A stretch of 64,000 bases of DNA from Xiphias gladius. Its lineage: Eukaryota > Chordata > Actinopteri > Istiophoriformes > Xiphiidae. Positions 13,901 to 24,530 of the stretch are shown one piece after another; position 1 is the first letter of the stretch; every line of letters begins with the position of its first letter. The stretch is from contig NC_053417.1 of NCBI RefSeq assembly GCF_016859285.1, forward strand, positions 10,863,206 through 10,927,205, read 5' to 3'. The notes beneath the pieces were generated by a model, which saw only the letters and a list, made by a program, of their open reading frames with translations, was not told where the DNA came from and did no database searches. The position numbers and the translations under genes are program-made.

Positions 13901-15557
13901 CCTGCATGCTTTCATCAAGACTCATCGGTGCAGGTGTACGACTGCTGTCTGGTGGAGGTGTCCTTTAGGCAGCTCTTTATGGCTCCACCTCTCCATTGTG
14001 CATGCAAACAACTAATGGGACACGCCTTCGTTGTCTTCAAGGAAACCTGCTTGTTTCCCTCCTATATGCCCCAGAGGTGACTGCCTCTTGTTATGTCAAT
14101 TTGCATGTCCTACGACAGGTAACCCAGATAGCAACTCTGTTCCCTATAACAATGCTTGTTAGCTGAAACCGCACCCTGTGACTGGTTTTGTCTGCTTGCA
14201 CGATGTCCCTATACAATTACACTAGAATCCCAGGAGACAGCATCAAGTGTTAACGTTGAATGCCCATAAGGTTGCTTTTTAGAAATACTTGCTACCTGAC
14301 TGTTAATGCTTTCATAAAAAAAGCTTTAAATGAAATCCTCAGTCTGTTGAAAGCTTAACACAATCAGAGGTTATGACCAACTATACTTGGCCTCTGGTTA
14401 CAGTATTAATGTTCATTATGTAAGCCAAAATGCTCCTGATGCACTGGCTTAGGGGTAGAAATGGAAAAATATGTGTAAGGATTGTGTTAAAGAATGTAAT
14501 TTACATACTGAATTTTATGAAATATGGCATTTATACAGTATAAACCAACCTTCCAACAATAGTTTGTAACAGTTTGTTGATTTAAATGCCCATTGTTACA
14601 TTCTGTCACCGAACTAACGACCTGTAATAGTGACTCTATAGTTAAACAATGGGAAATTTTAATAAACAGAAATTTTCAGTTGCAAATGCACCTCTACAGG
14701 TCTTAAGATGATTCTTCAGAGTGTTTGGCTGAATATGCACATACAACTGGTTTAGAGAACCTTCTCTGTCAAATAAAAGGACAAAGATAATGACTGATTA
14801 ATTTTGCTTCACAGTTTGTCACAGGTTCTTGGCTTGATTTGTATGCCGTGTGCAACTATTTGCTCTCGGTGTGAATATTAAGGGCCCATGTACTTCATGG
14901 TACAGGAAGTTGCAGGAGAGTCAAAGTGGGTGTGGTAGATGTGGCTGTTCCTGGACTTTGTACTCTTTAACATGACTGTTAAGTGAGGCCTTGGCCTCCT
15001 GTCTAACTCAGTTAAGTGCATGTGATACTTTTTTCTAATCTTCCTTTGTTTTTTTTTGTTTTTTTTTCAAAGAATTCAAAGTGATCTTTGAAATTTGTCA
15101 ACCTCATTCCAGCAACACAATAAAAGTAGTTCAGAAATGTAGACACTGAAATCTATGTATATATTTCTGATCAGAAACTACATGATTTTGATGACATGTT
15201 TTATGCTGTCTTACCTGCTGTTAGGCAAATGACTGATGATGATCCAGCCAGAGAAAACCCTCAGCAGATAAAATGTTCTGGGGTGGATGTTTGTTCCATG
15301 TCAACACATTCAGCTTCTGTGTTTATATACTGCACTGGCTATGTAGCAAAGACGGGAGATGTAACAGCTGCTTGTCTTTATAGTGAGTCGTCTGCGTAGA
15401 GTGAAGGGACATTTGTGCAGTGATGTCATGGGGACAAACCACTCTTTTTACACCAGCTCATTGTTTGTTTTCACACAGACACACAGACGTTGTTGTAAAA
15501 GTCGGCCACTTGCATGTCCCTCTGGGTTGGACAGACACCCATGCTGCTGAATGCACA

Positions 15558-15631
<74 letters not shown>

Positions 15632-18600
15632 AACACAAACCACATAATGGATTTAATGTCCAATAATGTTTTGCATTAAGATTGTGGCATATTCACATTT
15701 GCATATTTCTATTATGTATGCTTTGACCACTTGGAAATGGTATCAGAAGTGGGAAGAGGAGCTTGTATTGTTAAAATAAAACAGAGTCGACTTACAGTGC
15801 TCAGCAAAGTCAACACAGGACTGAAAGATGTAAAACAAATAAACCGACATGTTATTATATTCAAGGCCAGGCGCAGAAGGAAGGCAGATGAGAAGAATTC
15901 CTTTACCAGTTATTCACTTGGAGTGGTGCTGTAGAACGTATCAAGCTAGATGCTGCTGCCAAGTCTGAGTATAACCGGTTTGTCCGGATGAGGCTGTCGG
16001 TGTCATAGAGTAGCTTCCAGGAGCAAGAATGATTAGTTTGCGTTCTTTTATTTTGTTGTCCCATCTTTTTGGTTGTATATGTTTCTGTCTTCATTGGATA
16101 TCTCTTGTTTTGTGTGTCCAACTGTTTGTCAGGATGTCGGACGGATGAAGATTGAGCTGTTTGCTGATGTGGTTCCAAAGACAGCAGAGAATTTCCGGTG
16201 AGGAGAAAGTCTGCAGCACAGGCTGCTCAGATTATTGGATCACGTGCTGTTTTTTTTTTTTTTTCCTTTATTTCATACATTGTTATTTTTTTTCCTTCTT
16301 GTTAAAGAAAAAAAAGATTTCACAGGTATATATGTTAACATTGATTATTTCTGAGTTTTCAAAGATTTTACAGTTTCATCATTTCTTACAGGCAGTTCTG
16401 CACTGGAGAGTTCAGGTAAGGCAGTAAAGGGTTGAATTCTTTGAAGGTACAAAAACACTGCTTCCCCTTTCTGCACAGTAGACATGCCATGCATTCATAA
16501 AGTCTCTTCACACACACTTGCATAATCTGATTAGTCCCAGCATTTGGCAGCAATCTGATATTTGAAAGGTTAAAATATAAATACCTGTTTCCCCTTATCA
16601 GGTCGAGGGATAAGGAGAAACCTGTTTAACACTATGGGCTTCTATTGACCACGTCCTCTATATGCTTAATCAAGTCTCTAAAGGGCTATTTACGCATTTG
16701 TGCTTGTCAAAGAACCAGGGGCCTGTATCATAAAGCGAGTTTAGCTTAGTCTGGCTCTCCTGGAGTTGTCTGGTTTCACTCAGCCTAACATCACCCATCC
16801 TGAATAACCGGGATCACGGTTGTCAACTGGCTCGGTTAACTCTGGGTCTACCTATCCGGCTACGAGCGTGTTCACGTGAAAGAGTTGGAGTTGTTCATGA
16901 GGGGCTAGACTGTCAGAGCCACGAGTCAAGTACTTAATATGATATGAGATGAAAAGGCGATACCTGAATGTAAATTCGGTTATAATGACAACTGGTTTGA
17001 CATGGGAGGGTCGTCAGCTGATGTAGTTCACCTGGGCCTTCCACACTATAAAAGCTGGCCCATGTGTCCACTTGCTCTCTCTTCCAACTGCTGACATCCA
17101 CTTTGTATGATCAGCTTTTGCTTCTGCACATACAACACCCCCACAGCTCACATGCCACTCATTCATGGATCATCTTGCTGAGTTCCACACCCCTCGGTTT
17201 ATTTGTGATACCTTTTTAGTTGTCTTCAATTATTTGTCTTTAGTGTAACTGTTATGTTGACTGCATTCTTTTCAAATTACCTGAGCCAGTCTGACAACTG
17301 TCAGGAATCCTGCTGAGAAAAGAATTCCTATGCGGTTGCAATGCAGCCATACTTGTCATTATGTTATTTAGTCTGAACTCTCCCTCTGTTTGTTAGAAGC
17401 TCTGATTAAAACCAGGGCGACACATGGAAGGCCTGGAACAGCAAAACAATTCAATTAATGTATAAAAATATCTATTTTATTATTTGTCGCTTTATTGTAA
17501 ACTCTTATCCATGTCAAGATGATGTAGGAAGAATTACTTCATTTTTGCAGTGATCTGATTGGTCAGTGGTCAGGCTGTTAGTAGGTTCTGATCTGATCCC
17601 CGGAAGTTGACCTGCTCTGGAGCAGGTTAGCCATGCAGCATAATTTCCCATTGTGATCTACCCTGGTTAAAAGTCAGCCAGCTGTGTGATACTGGAAAAC
17701 CTGAGTTAAGCCCAAAGAGAGCCGGATAACCCCCTAATCTCGCTTTTTGGTACAGACCCCAGATCAGGGACGGTAGGCGCCAGGGGTTCGGCAGGATGAA
17801 AGGAAAGAGCTGTGCCTCATTGTATCCAAAATTGAAATTTGGAAAGAAAAAAATCTAAGTAAAGTGCAGATAAGTTGGGTTTCTGTGTTCAAGTTCAAAA
17901 TCAAATGCATATGTGCAGTAATAAAACTGTGGACTCTACTCAGGCCTCTCACTGTGCCTTCAGTCCAAATACTCTGCATATTGTTTCTAACTGATTTGTC
18001 ATATATAGCTAAACAAGTTTTTACATGACACTTGAAATGTGTCTCATTAAAACCTTGTGACCTTGTGAGCCAGTATACACTAGAGGCCATAACCTGCTCT
18101 AAGAAGCACAAACCCTAAACCCTGAACAGAGGAAAAAAACAAATAGTCTAATGAGCTGACTTTCTCTATTATCCCTACATCTAAATGGGCTTATTTGGAA
18201 AAAGCCAAAGGAAGCTTTTAACCTGCAATATGTGCTGCAAGCCATTAAAAATGGCTGTGGATCTGCACTGAAGCTGATAAATGCTCCGCATGCTTGTCAG
18301 ACGTGGAAGGAATATGATGCTATTTAACAGGACTGGGTGCTCTTTATGCGAACAGCACTCTCTGCAATATGCAGAGATGATAGTCGTCCCACACACACTG
18401 AAATACTAGCGTTTTCATGAAGACCTCAGCAGGCTACAATATAACAAGATCCTTTAAATGATGGCTGATCAGCTGCCAGCCCAAAATGTATCGTGGCCTG
18501 CAGCGTTGTATGTATTAATTCCTGATAAAAATGTTTACTGATGGCCCATTTATTGTCAAAACTCACGTAATATACATAGAAAAGCCTGCTTTGTGGCAGG

Positions 18601-21600
18601 TAATATCTTGTAATACAATACAGTGTGTTTTGTCTTTACCGCTAACTTCATTTTGTTCTGTCTCAAACGTCTGTCCCACAGGAAGGATGGAGTCCCTATT
18701 GGTTACAAAGGCTGCACATTCCACAGGTGCACAACATGACAGCTAGATTTGTATAGCTCACGTTGTAGTCTGATGTTGGAAAGATTGTTAATGGATTTTA
18801 ATACCTTTTAAATGATTTTTTTATGATTTCAATTCAACAAGGAACCTGGAGCCTCTTGTGGCTTTTAAAGTTGTTAGTTAAACCGATTTTCTTTTGGAAC
18901 AGCCTCCCAAGTTTGCCTTATTTTTTATTGTTGTAGAAGCAAAATGACTCATTTGAAGTTTGTTTCTAAAACATAACATTAGCAAAGATTTTCAAACTTT
19001 TATCACTTCTGTTCTTTTTTAACGATGAAAGTGATTGTAGTTGTGCTGACCGTTGGTATCCAGGTTGGGCACCTAATGTTGGCTCTTGGGTAGCAAACTG
19101 GAGAGAGAATTCTCCGCTACAATTATTAAACAGAAGAAATATCACAGCCCAGTGGTGGCCCTAAAGTTCCTACGATCATATTGAATAACACTGTCAAGGA
19201 CATTATGGTATATATTTTTTGTTTAATAATGCATATGCACCATCTAGAATACACATATTAAACTAAAATATATGTGGAAAACACTGATTAGTCACCAAGA
19301 TTGAACAGTGGTTATATCTTGCAGTGTTTTATGGGAACCACAGTGTTTATAAAATCTATTCACCCTCCTTGGAAGTTTTCTTGTTTCATTGTCTCAGAAC
19401 ATGTAATAGAAGTAGATTTCAAGTGCCTTTGCTGGACACTGACCAACAGAAAAAGGTGAATACTTTTTATAGGCACTGTATCAGCATGTCTCAGACTGCC
19501 TGGCTAAATCTTCTTTTCGTATAACAGTTTCCAAGCAAAGGTGAGCTTTTACCTCAGCAAAACTGAATTTACTGATGTGTTTTCAATTGTTCATTGGCAG
19601 GGTGATCAAAGACTTTATGATACAAGGAGGAGACTTTGTAAATGTAAGTACATGCACACCTCATCTACTGTCTGATTAGTGTTCTTGTCACATCTGTAGG
19701 AAAACCATAAAGAATCATTCAAGGTTTAATGATTTATATCTGTCTGTGTTTGCATGTATGGCTTAGATTAAAGCTTCGCTAAACTATGAGACACTCATAC
19801 ATCCTACGAGAGAGCAGCACATGTTCTCATTCTCATGACACCAATAAATACACAGTAGATTGAGTATAATCTTCTTGGACAGACTGTTTTTTTAGCAGAA
19901 GAAACAATACATGTCTGCTTGCCGTGAGTGCTAAAGCTCACGTGAGTGGTTAAAATAGGTAAATACAAATTCAATAATCTCTGATAGGATTACTGTTGGG
20001 GGGCTGGCAATGTTTAGATAGACCAGAGTGTGAAAGGAGGAACTAGTCGCCGATTTAAAAAAAAAAAAAAAAAAAAAAAACCCAGAGCTATATAGGTTGC
20101 TTCACTGGATGAATGTGCTGTATGTCACTGTAGGAACTGAGCCATCATGACTAACAGCAGCTTTCCGCACACTTCTCTAAAGCACCATATGAAACTATCT
20201 GCCATTTCTTGTCTTCGTTAAATAAATCTTGCCATGATGTCGGACATTCTGCCGTTGCACTTTGAACTAAACACGAGGAACATACTCTGGTCTGTCACCC
20301 TCTGGGGGACATGTGATGAATTACAGCACATCTAAACTTTTTGAAATTGTAGCTTTTCTCCATTGTGAGCCCTATCTTACGCACCGTTTGTCCTTTGTGA
20401 AGGGTGATGGAACTGGTATCTGCAGCATCTACAGAGGTCCATTTGCAGATGAAAACTTCAGAATGAAGCATTCTATGCCTGGTCTTCTGTCCATGGTAAG
20501 TATGTAGATCAATCCACTGATGTTAGGGACACTCCTGAATCAGGAAAGGGTCTATTTACTTTGACTTCAACCAAATCAAGATTGGGGTTTCCTACAATCA
20601 TGTCAAATATCCTGTATAATACTGTATATAATAAAGACTTAATTAGGATTTGATGAATCCATTCAGAGTGGACTGACCCCAATCTCTATACACAATAGGA
20701 TTTGACCGATACTTTCAAAGAGAATTTAATATGTTTAAACTGCCATTATTTCTCAACAGTGTAAGTTTTGCTTTTATCTCCCCAAATAATGCTTCTCAGG
20801 CAAACAGTGGTCCCGGGACAAATGGTTGTCAGTTTTTCATTACCTGTACTAAATGTGACTGGTTAGATGGGAAGCATGTTGTTTTTGGTGAGTAAGTTTA
20901 CAATATTAATTGTGCATTCATATTCATTTAGAGCTGCATTTTAATTTCTTTATGTGTCAGAGTTTAATTGTCTTGTTCACTGCTGTTTCAGGAAAAGTGG
21001 TCGATGGTTTGCTGATCATGCGAAAAATTGAGGTAAAAACCCATTTGTTTATAAATTTATATTAATATATATTGGTTTGACTGATTCAAATTTATCCTCC
21101 TCCTTTGGCAGGAATAAATCAATAAAGACGTTTTAAACTGATCTGTAAATTGACAAAAAATACTGAGCAATAACAATGGTGAAAATAAGGAAATGTACTC
21201 GAGATTAAACACAGCATAAAAATGTAGTTTGAAAGCATTAGATTGAGAAGGCCTTCTCTTCTTCATACAACAGTGTACTGATTTTTCCTTCAATTATTTC
21301 ACTCATCTCTCAGATGTGTTTGTTTATCATTTTTGACAGGCTTCACTGTCCAGGACATTATTATCGCCACAGTGATATTTAAAACCTGTGTCACAAATAT
21401 TTCCGAACAGGCGTCCTACTTATGACTGAACGCCAACCACTGACACTTACAGTAAATGAAGTTGGGTGTAACGTTTACGTGATTGTTTTAAAGTTGAGTA
21501 GTTTTGTTCTAAATTTGTGCCCCCTTCCTCCCAACAGAATGTCCCTACGGGACCCAACAACAAGCCCAAACTCCCCATCGTCATTGCACAGTGTGGAGAG

Positions 21601-21606
21601 ATGTGA
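7977..21606 (+). CDS. ppih: Peptidyl-prolyl cis-trans isomerase H (cyclophilin H)
   Basis: Cyclophilin H is a nuclear peptidyl-prolyl isomerase that binds PRPF4/PRPF3 in the U4/U6.U5 tri-snRNP. Nine coding exons are read: 7977-8042, 16133-16197, 16392-16415, 18682-18726, 19601-19643, 20403-20495, 20800-20887, 20992-21032 and 21538-21606. They sum to 534 bases, or 177 residues, the same length as human PPIH. Visible motifs include [28 protein letters not shown] (the catalytic Arg segment), [50 protein letters not shown] and [17 protein letters not shown]; the isomerase residues Arg, Phe, Gln and Trp are in place. The third exon is only 24 bases. Intron 1 is about 8.1 kb and contains an antisense receptor gene. 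ybx1 follows on the same strand, as in mammals. Confidence 0.97.
8043..11560 (+). other. First part of the large ppih intron 1
   Basis: This AT-rich intron sequence holds no supported exon. GGCTAACGTTGC just after the donor (about 8083) belongs to the TTAGC/GCTAA motif group seen at other first introns in the window. A C-run followed by an A-run is at 10265-10300, and a small ACTAGTAT-rich palindromic patch is at about 8453-8495. Confidence 0.5.
10266..10300. repeat. Poly-C/poly-A homopolymer junction
   Basis: A run of about 13 C is followed directly by more than 20 A and then A-rich CAAAAAC units, just before CTGTGAGACAGG. It could be the tail of an old retroposed copy, but no flanking duplication or recognisable body was found. 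Confidence 0.6.
11562..12662 (-). CDS. gpr160: GPR160-like seven-transmembrane receptor, nested in ppih intron 1
   Basis: This single-exon frame encodes 366 residues. It resembles the divergent rhodopsin-like orphan receptor GPR160, most clearly around TM6-TM7: [39 protein letters not shown] and [12 protein letters not shown]. Hydrophobic segments lie at about residues 38-60, 70-92, 102-125, 144-165, 190-212, 262-286 and 293-314. The usual DRY motif after TM3 is replaced by FDYC, matching the atypical DYC of mammalian GPR160. A basic and acidic third loop follows TM5 (about residues 216-258). The second Met (residue 17) is an alternative start. A splice acceptor at 716-717 bases past 12000 (12716-12717) implies a separate 5' UTR exon. 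Human GPR160 is about 338 residues and is also intronless in its coding part. The call is by similarity only; orthology is not proven. Confidence 0.75.
   Translation of the reverse strand: MLTELPASLEIKHTVKMLAIIKQWEEASSCHTDNTEKYLLLMLFKLGMDAVVFYICCWKLCTSFLSMCSLSIILADMAMAFCMAAVWFLGAERSLVSPCFLLAHTSAIFGALPLPMMCLGSFDYCIEDTCSGNQSALCKGLRNVVLTLLVWMLAVIYSFGFVKADLMILDFATGIKVGVCEVEESPLVNYFIFGLFTTVIFTMLPFWSSIPRWVKEADRLCELRDAQENQRSDLLISTPTTEQKSSKEDYLEETIQSRPPLWFSLILGFTMFWIPYLALSAACLVLVNSVPAYISVNLLWLECTNTLLGGVVFWVNSKSVGPYSRLPGNVCLWNVYWHLSKGTWQQQLPIAVFNPSKEKRNTLHYV
13328..13377. repeat. Perfect 15-bp inverted repeat (hairpin)
   Basis: The arms ATTAGGTGTAATCAT (13328-13342) and ATGATTACACCTAAT (13363-13377) are exact reverse complements around a 20-base spacer. 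They could be the ends of a very short or internally deleted element, or a structured site. Confidence 0.8.
15561..15629. repeat. (AC)n microsatellite, about 34 units
   Basis: An almost uninterrupted AC dinucleotide tract inside ppih intron 1, likely length-polymorphic. All frames through it give meaningless Thr-His or Cys-Val repeats. Confidence 0.98.
16718..17760. mobile_element. Nonautonomous DNA transposon with terminal inverted repeats
   Basis: The left end GGGGCCTGTATCATAAAGCG at 16718 and the reverse complement of the right end (GGGGTCTGTACCAAAAAGCG, ending at 17760) match at 16 of 20 positions. Weaker inverted similarity extends further in (CTGGCTCTCC versus CCGGCTCTCT). The 1.04-kb interior has no transposase frame, so the element depends on another for movement. 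No clean target duplication is seen. It lies in the ppih intron between exons 3 and 4. The class may be PIF/Harbinger or hAT; I cannot decide. Confidence 0.65.
19340..19482. mobile_element. Short Tc1-type MITE, about 140 bp
   Basis: The left end CAGTGTTTATAAAATCTATT then CACC (about 19341-19364) and the right end GGTGAATACTTTTTATAGGC then ACTGTA (about 19456-19481) are inverted copies of the fish Tc1-family end that begins CAGTGCCTATAAAAAG. The interior is only about 90 bases and noncoding. It lies between ppih exons 4 and 5. Confidence 0.7.
20055..20081. repeat. Poly-A tract in ppih intron
   Basis: An uninterrupted run of more than 20 A between ppih exons 5 and 6. No attached retroposon body was recognised. 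Confidence 0.8.
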
Positions 21607-24150
21607 TCAGCTTGCTCACAACACCAGTGTAAAAAACTGCACAACCTCTGCATACATGAATGAGTGTCTAATTATTTGTTGATAATCCTCAGCAAATATC
21701 AACCCACGTATTTTTCCTGTATGAACGCCTTCTCCCATAATGCACATTGTCGGACATATTTAAAGTTCAGCAGGTCATCATTTTGGTCATTTTTGGAGTT
21801 TTGTACACCTACAGTAATCCCAGGCTCACAGCTTCAGCCAAACCCAAATAAGATCTCATGTGGGAGTTGGTACTGACAGGATGTAATTAATATACGGGTT
21901 TGAAAATTCATTTCGTGAAACTTTGGGTTCAGCACAAAGCAGTTATTCATGTTTTTCCTAGTACAAATGGAGACAATTTGTCTATCCATGTCACAATAAG
22001 ACAAATAAAAAAATTTGACTTTTTTAAAAAGCTTCAGAATTTGGTCAGCATGTGAAACACTCTCATTCCTAATTCAGTCACACTGTGTCATTTATTATCA
22101 ATAAATTGTTATACATTTTTCTAAACTTTGGGAGCTGTTTGTATCTGTAAATGGCATCATACATGCCAGTTTTTAAAAGAAATTTTTTTTTAACATTGTT
22201 GAGTTGTTATGTCTATATTCAAAGTTTGCATAACCATGGGTGGAAACTGCTCTGAATTCAACTTTGTATTTCAAGAACATTGTGTACCCAGTGTGAAATG
22301 CATTATTTCTGGTAGATTTTCTTAGCTAATTTTCTCCTCTTTGAGTTTTTCTGACTTTGAAAAAAAAAAAAAACAGGGATGTTTTTCCTCAGTGTCTTTA
22401 GCTTGGAAAGAGATTGAATTTATCATCGAGGAATTGTGCAGAGATGTATTGATTCTGAAGTGATTGTGGGCAATAATCAATCTCAGCCTCACTGTCATAG
22501 TGCAGAAGAGGAAAAAAACTTTACAGTGAAAGGCACGAGAGTCCTCAAATGCACACACTCCAATGCCAAGCAATCCTCTGCTGAACTTATGGTTACCTCT
22601 TCTTGTCCCAGCCATCCATACAAATCCAAGCCCACAGAGCCCCTCCCCCATCCACGCTCTCCCTCTTCTGCCTTGGACCTTGTTCCCTTGGCACAAAAGA
22701 ATCCTTTCAGATGTAGACTCTGTTCTTATGGAAGCAGGAAGAAGGTTGTTTTTTTTTTTTTTTCCTTTTTTTTTTTTTTTTTGGAGAGGAGGGGAGTCTC
22801 TTCGTGGGGAGGCTCTCTGGGGTCAATGCTAAAGCCCATCTTTGTGTGGGGAGAATGGGGCTCGGCCATTAACACCGAGTTCTTCACACATCAGCCAGTG
22901 CTCATAAACAGTGCCAGTGGAGCATTAACATGACAATGGGTGGGGGGCTGTGGTGGGGTTGTCTCGCACTCAGTCTGGGTCTGTCTGCTCTGTGCTACTG
23001 GAAGTGGAGTTTCTGAATTCACTCAGGATAACAACAGCATTTAACTAGTTTATTGTGCTGGACTATTTGAGTCTCATATCGAGATTCACTGTCACTATCT
23101 GAGGCTTTGTATATATTAAAATTTAAGAGGGATAATCATGTCAGAAACAATTTACAGTAGTGCTGACAAGACTTATTATAGTCTCCCAGTGAATCCTGAA
23201 AAATTTCAGGATACGACCAAATTTCATGCATGGTATTTAAAATTGTGGCAGAACATTGTGGTTATTGTTCATCCCGGGGACCTTGTGCTAACATGACCTT
23301 TATCTAAAACAGTCTAAGGATTGGGGCGAATAAAATCCCATTTTAACAATAATTGAATCAGAAATTTTCTGTGATATAATATAGTGAACACAGTTGCTTT
23401 CTGTGTTACAGTATATACAGTATGCTGACATTGATAGACTGTGTATAGGCTAGAGAGAACTTTCTATTTCAACACACCAAAATGACCTCTCTTCGTAAAT
23501 CTTCCATGGTTTCATGTATGTTTGAGAGGTACTACCACTGCAACTGTGACAGTGCATTAAAAATGGGAAAATATAACATTTACATCATGTTCAGTATATA
23601 AAATATTAAGGCTTTCCTAACCCTTCCCTTAATTTAGCTCAGTTATCCCTAAATATATTTCCACAGGACTGCACTCAGTGTACACGGGGATACAGATAGC
23701 GTGTGCAAAATCCACAGGCGTTCAATATTTTCTCATTAGTAATGGCTGCCGTACAAACAACCCTTTTTATTCCAACTTAGGGAAGCACCCAGTTTACAAA
23801 ATGAAAATTATATTGCAAAGCTTGAGAGACAAATCTGAAAAAAAAAAAAAATCAACTTTCTTTTACTTCTCAATGGGAAAATGTCTTTGGGTCTCTTAGT
23901 GACAAGTGTTCAGCAGAATAAGTCAACTGAAGTGAAGACCTGCTTTGCCCACGCATTAAAAAAAAAAAGAAAATCTCTCTAAGCCATTCGGTATCTTTTG
24001 ATACAATTTCGTGGCGCCATTTTATGTAAGTATGACTAATAATAATTCTACTCCTTCTTTTATATGAATATTTGTACACTGTGTTGACAATCCGTCAATA
24101 ATACTAAAAACAACAGGTAACAGACACCGTTCCTAAAGTGTCACGGTTAT
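21607..24150. other. ppih 3' UTR and ppih-ybx1 intergenic region
   Basis: AATAAA occurs at about 22004 and 22101, either of which could end ppih. Further right is a T-rich tract with a G-rich flank (about 22748-22800) and several short A-runs. Reading frames of up to 165 codons at 22.3-22.9 kb contain homopolymer-derived Phe runs, have no family likeness and were not accepted as genes. Confidence 0.5.
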
Positions 24151-24179
24151 CTGTATGACTAGTCTGGATTTGATATCAC

Positions 24180-24530
24180 TGTGGGGCGGTGAAAATAGAC
24201 AGGTACATCCCCTTCAGCCAATCATTTTTTTCTCTTGCAAACGCGTCTCTCAAACGAAATTGACAATTGTCTTAGCCAATAGGAAGGCACTTTTTTTTTC
24301 GTTAAGGATTCCAGCCAATTCGAAGAGTCGCTGGGCGGACCCCGGCCAAGAACATTCCCCGGCACAGTTTCTCATTCTGCCCAGTTCGATCGGCAACGGG
24401 AGCGGAAAGAGGAAAGCAGAGAGCCCGAAGGCAGTAGCCCCCACCACCGCCGGCCCAGGTTACCATCTAGCACCGGGAAACATAGCAGAGAGCCGCCGCC
24501 GGCAGAAGCCATTACCAACCAGTAGTAACC
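24180..24530 (+). promoter_or_regulatory. ybx1 promoter with three CCAAT (Y-box) motifs
   Basis: Upstream of the ybx1 ATG there are three AGCCAAT motifs, with CCAAT at 24218-24222, 24276-24280 and 24315-24319, and GGGCGG-type GC boxes near 24183 and 24333. The first transcribed bases probably lie within about 24350-24450, because the sequence just before the ATG is GC- and purine-rich 5' UTR. An inverted CCAAT is the classical Y-box bound by this protein family, so autoregulation is possible (inference). No TATA box is seen. Confidence 0.6.

Larger units (their letters stand above)
12664..16132. other. Second part of ppih intron 1, upstream of gpr160
   Basis: No coding exon is supported here. 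The stretch should hold the gpr160 promoter and 5' UTR exon(s), but I cannot place them. It also holds a strong short inverted repeat at 13328-13377 and a long CA microsatellite at 15561-15629. Confidence 0.5.

Noticed and set aside
15420..15663. Thr-His and Cys-Val repeat frames
   Set aside because: These are translations of the AC microsatellite.
22436..22933. 165-codon plus-strand frame between ppih and ybx1
   Set aside because: It reads through a T homopolymer giving a Phe run, with no recognisable motif, splice support or promoter.
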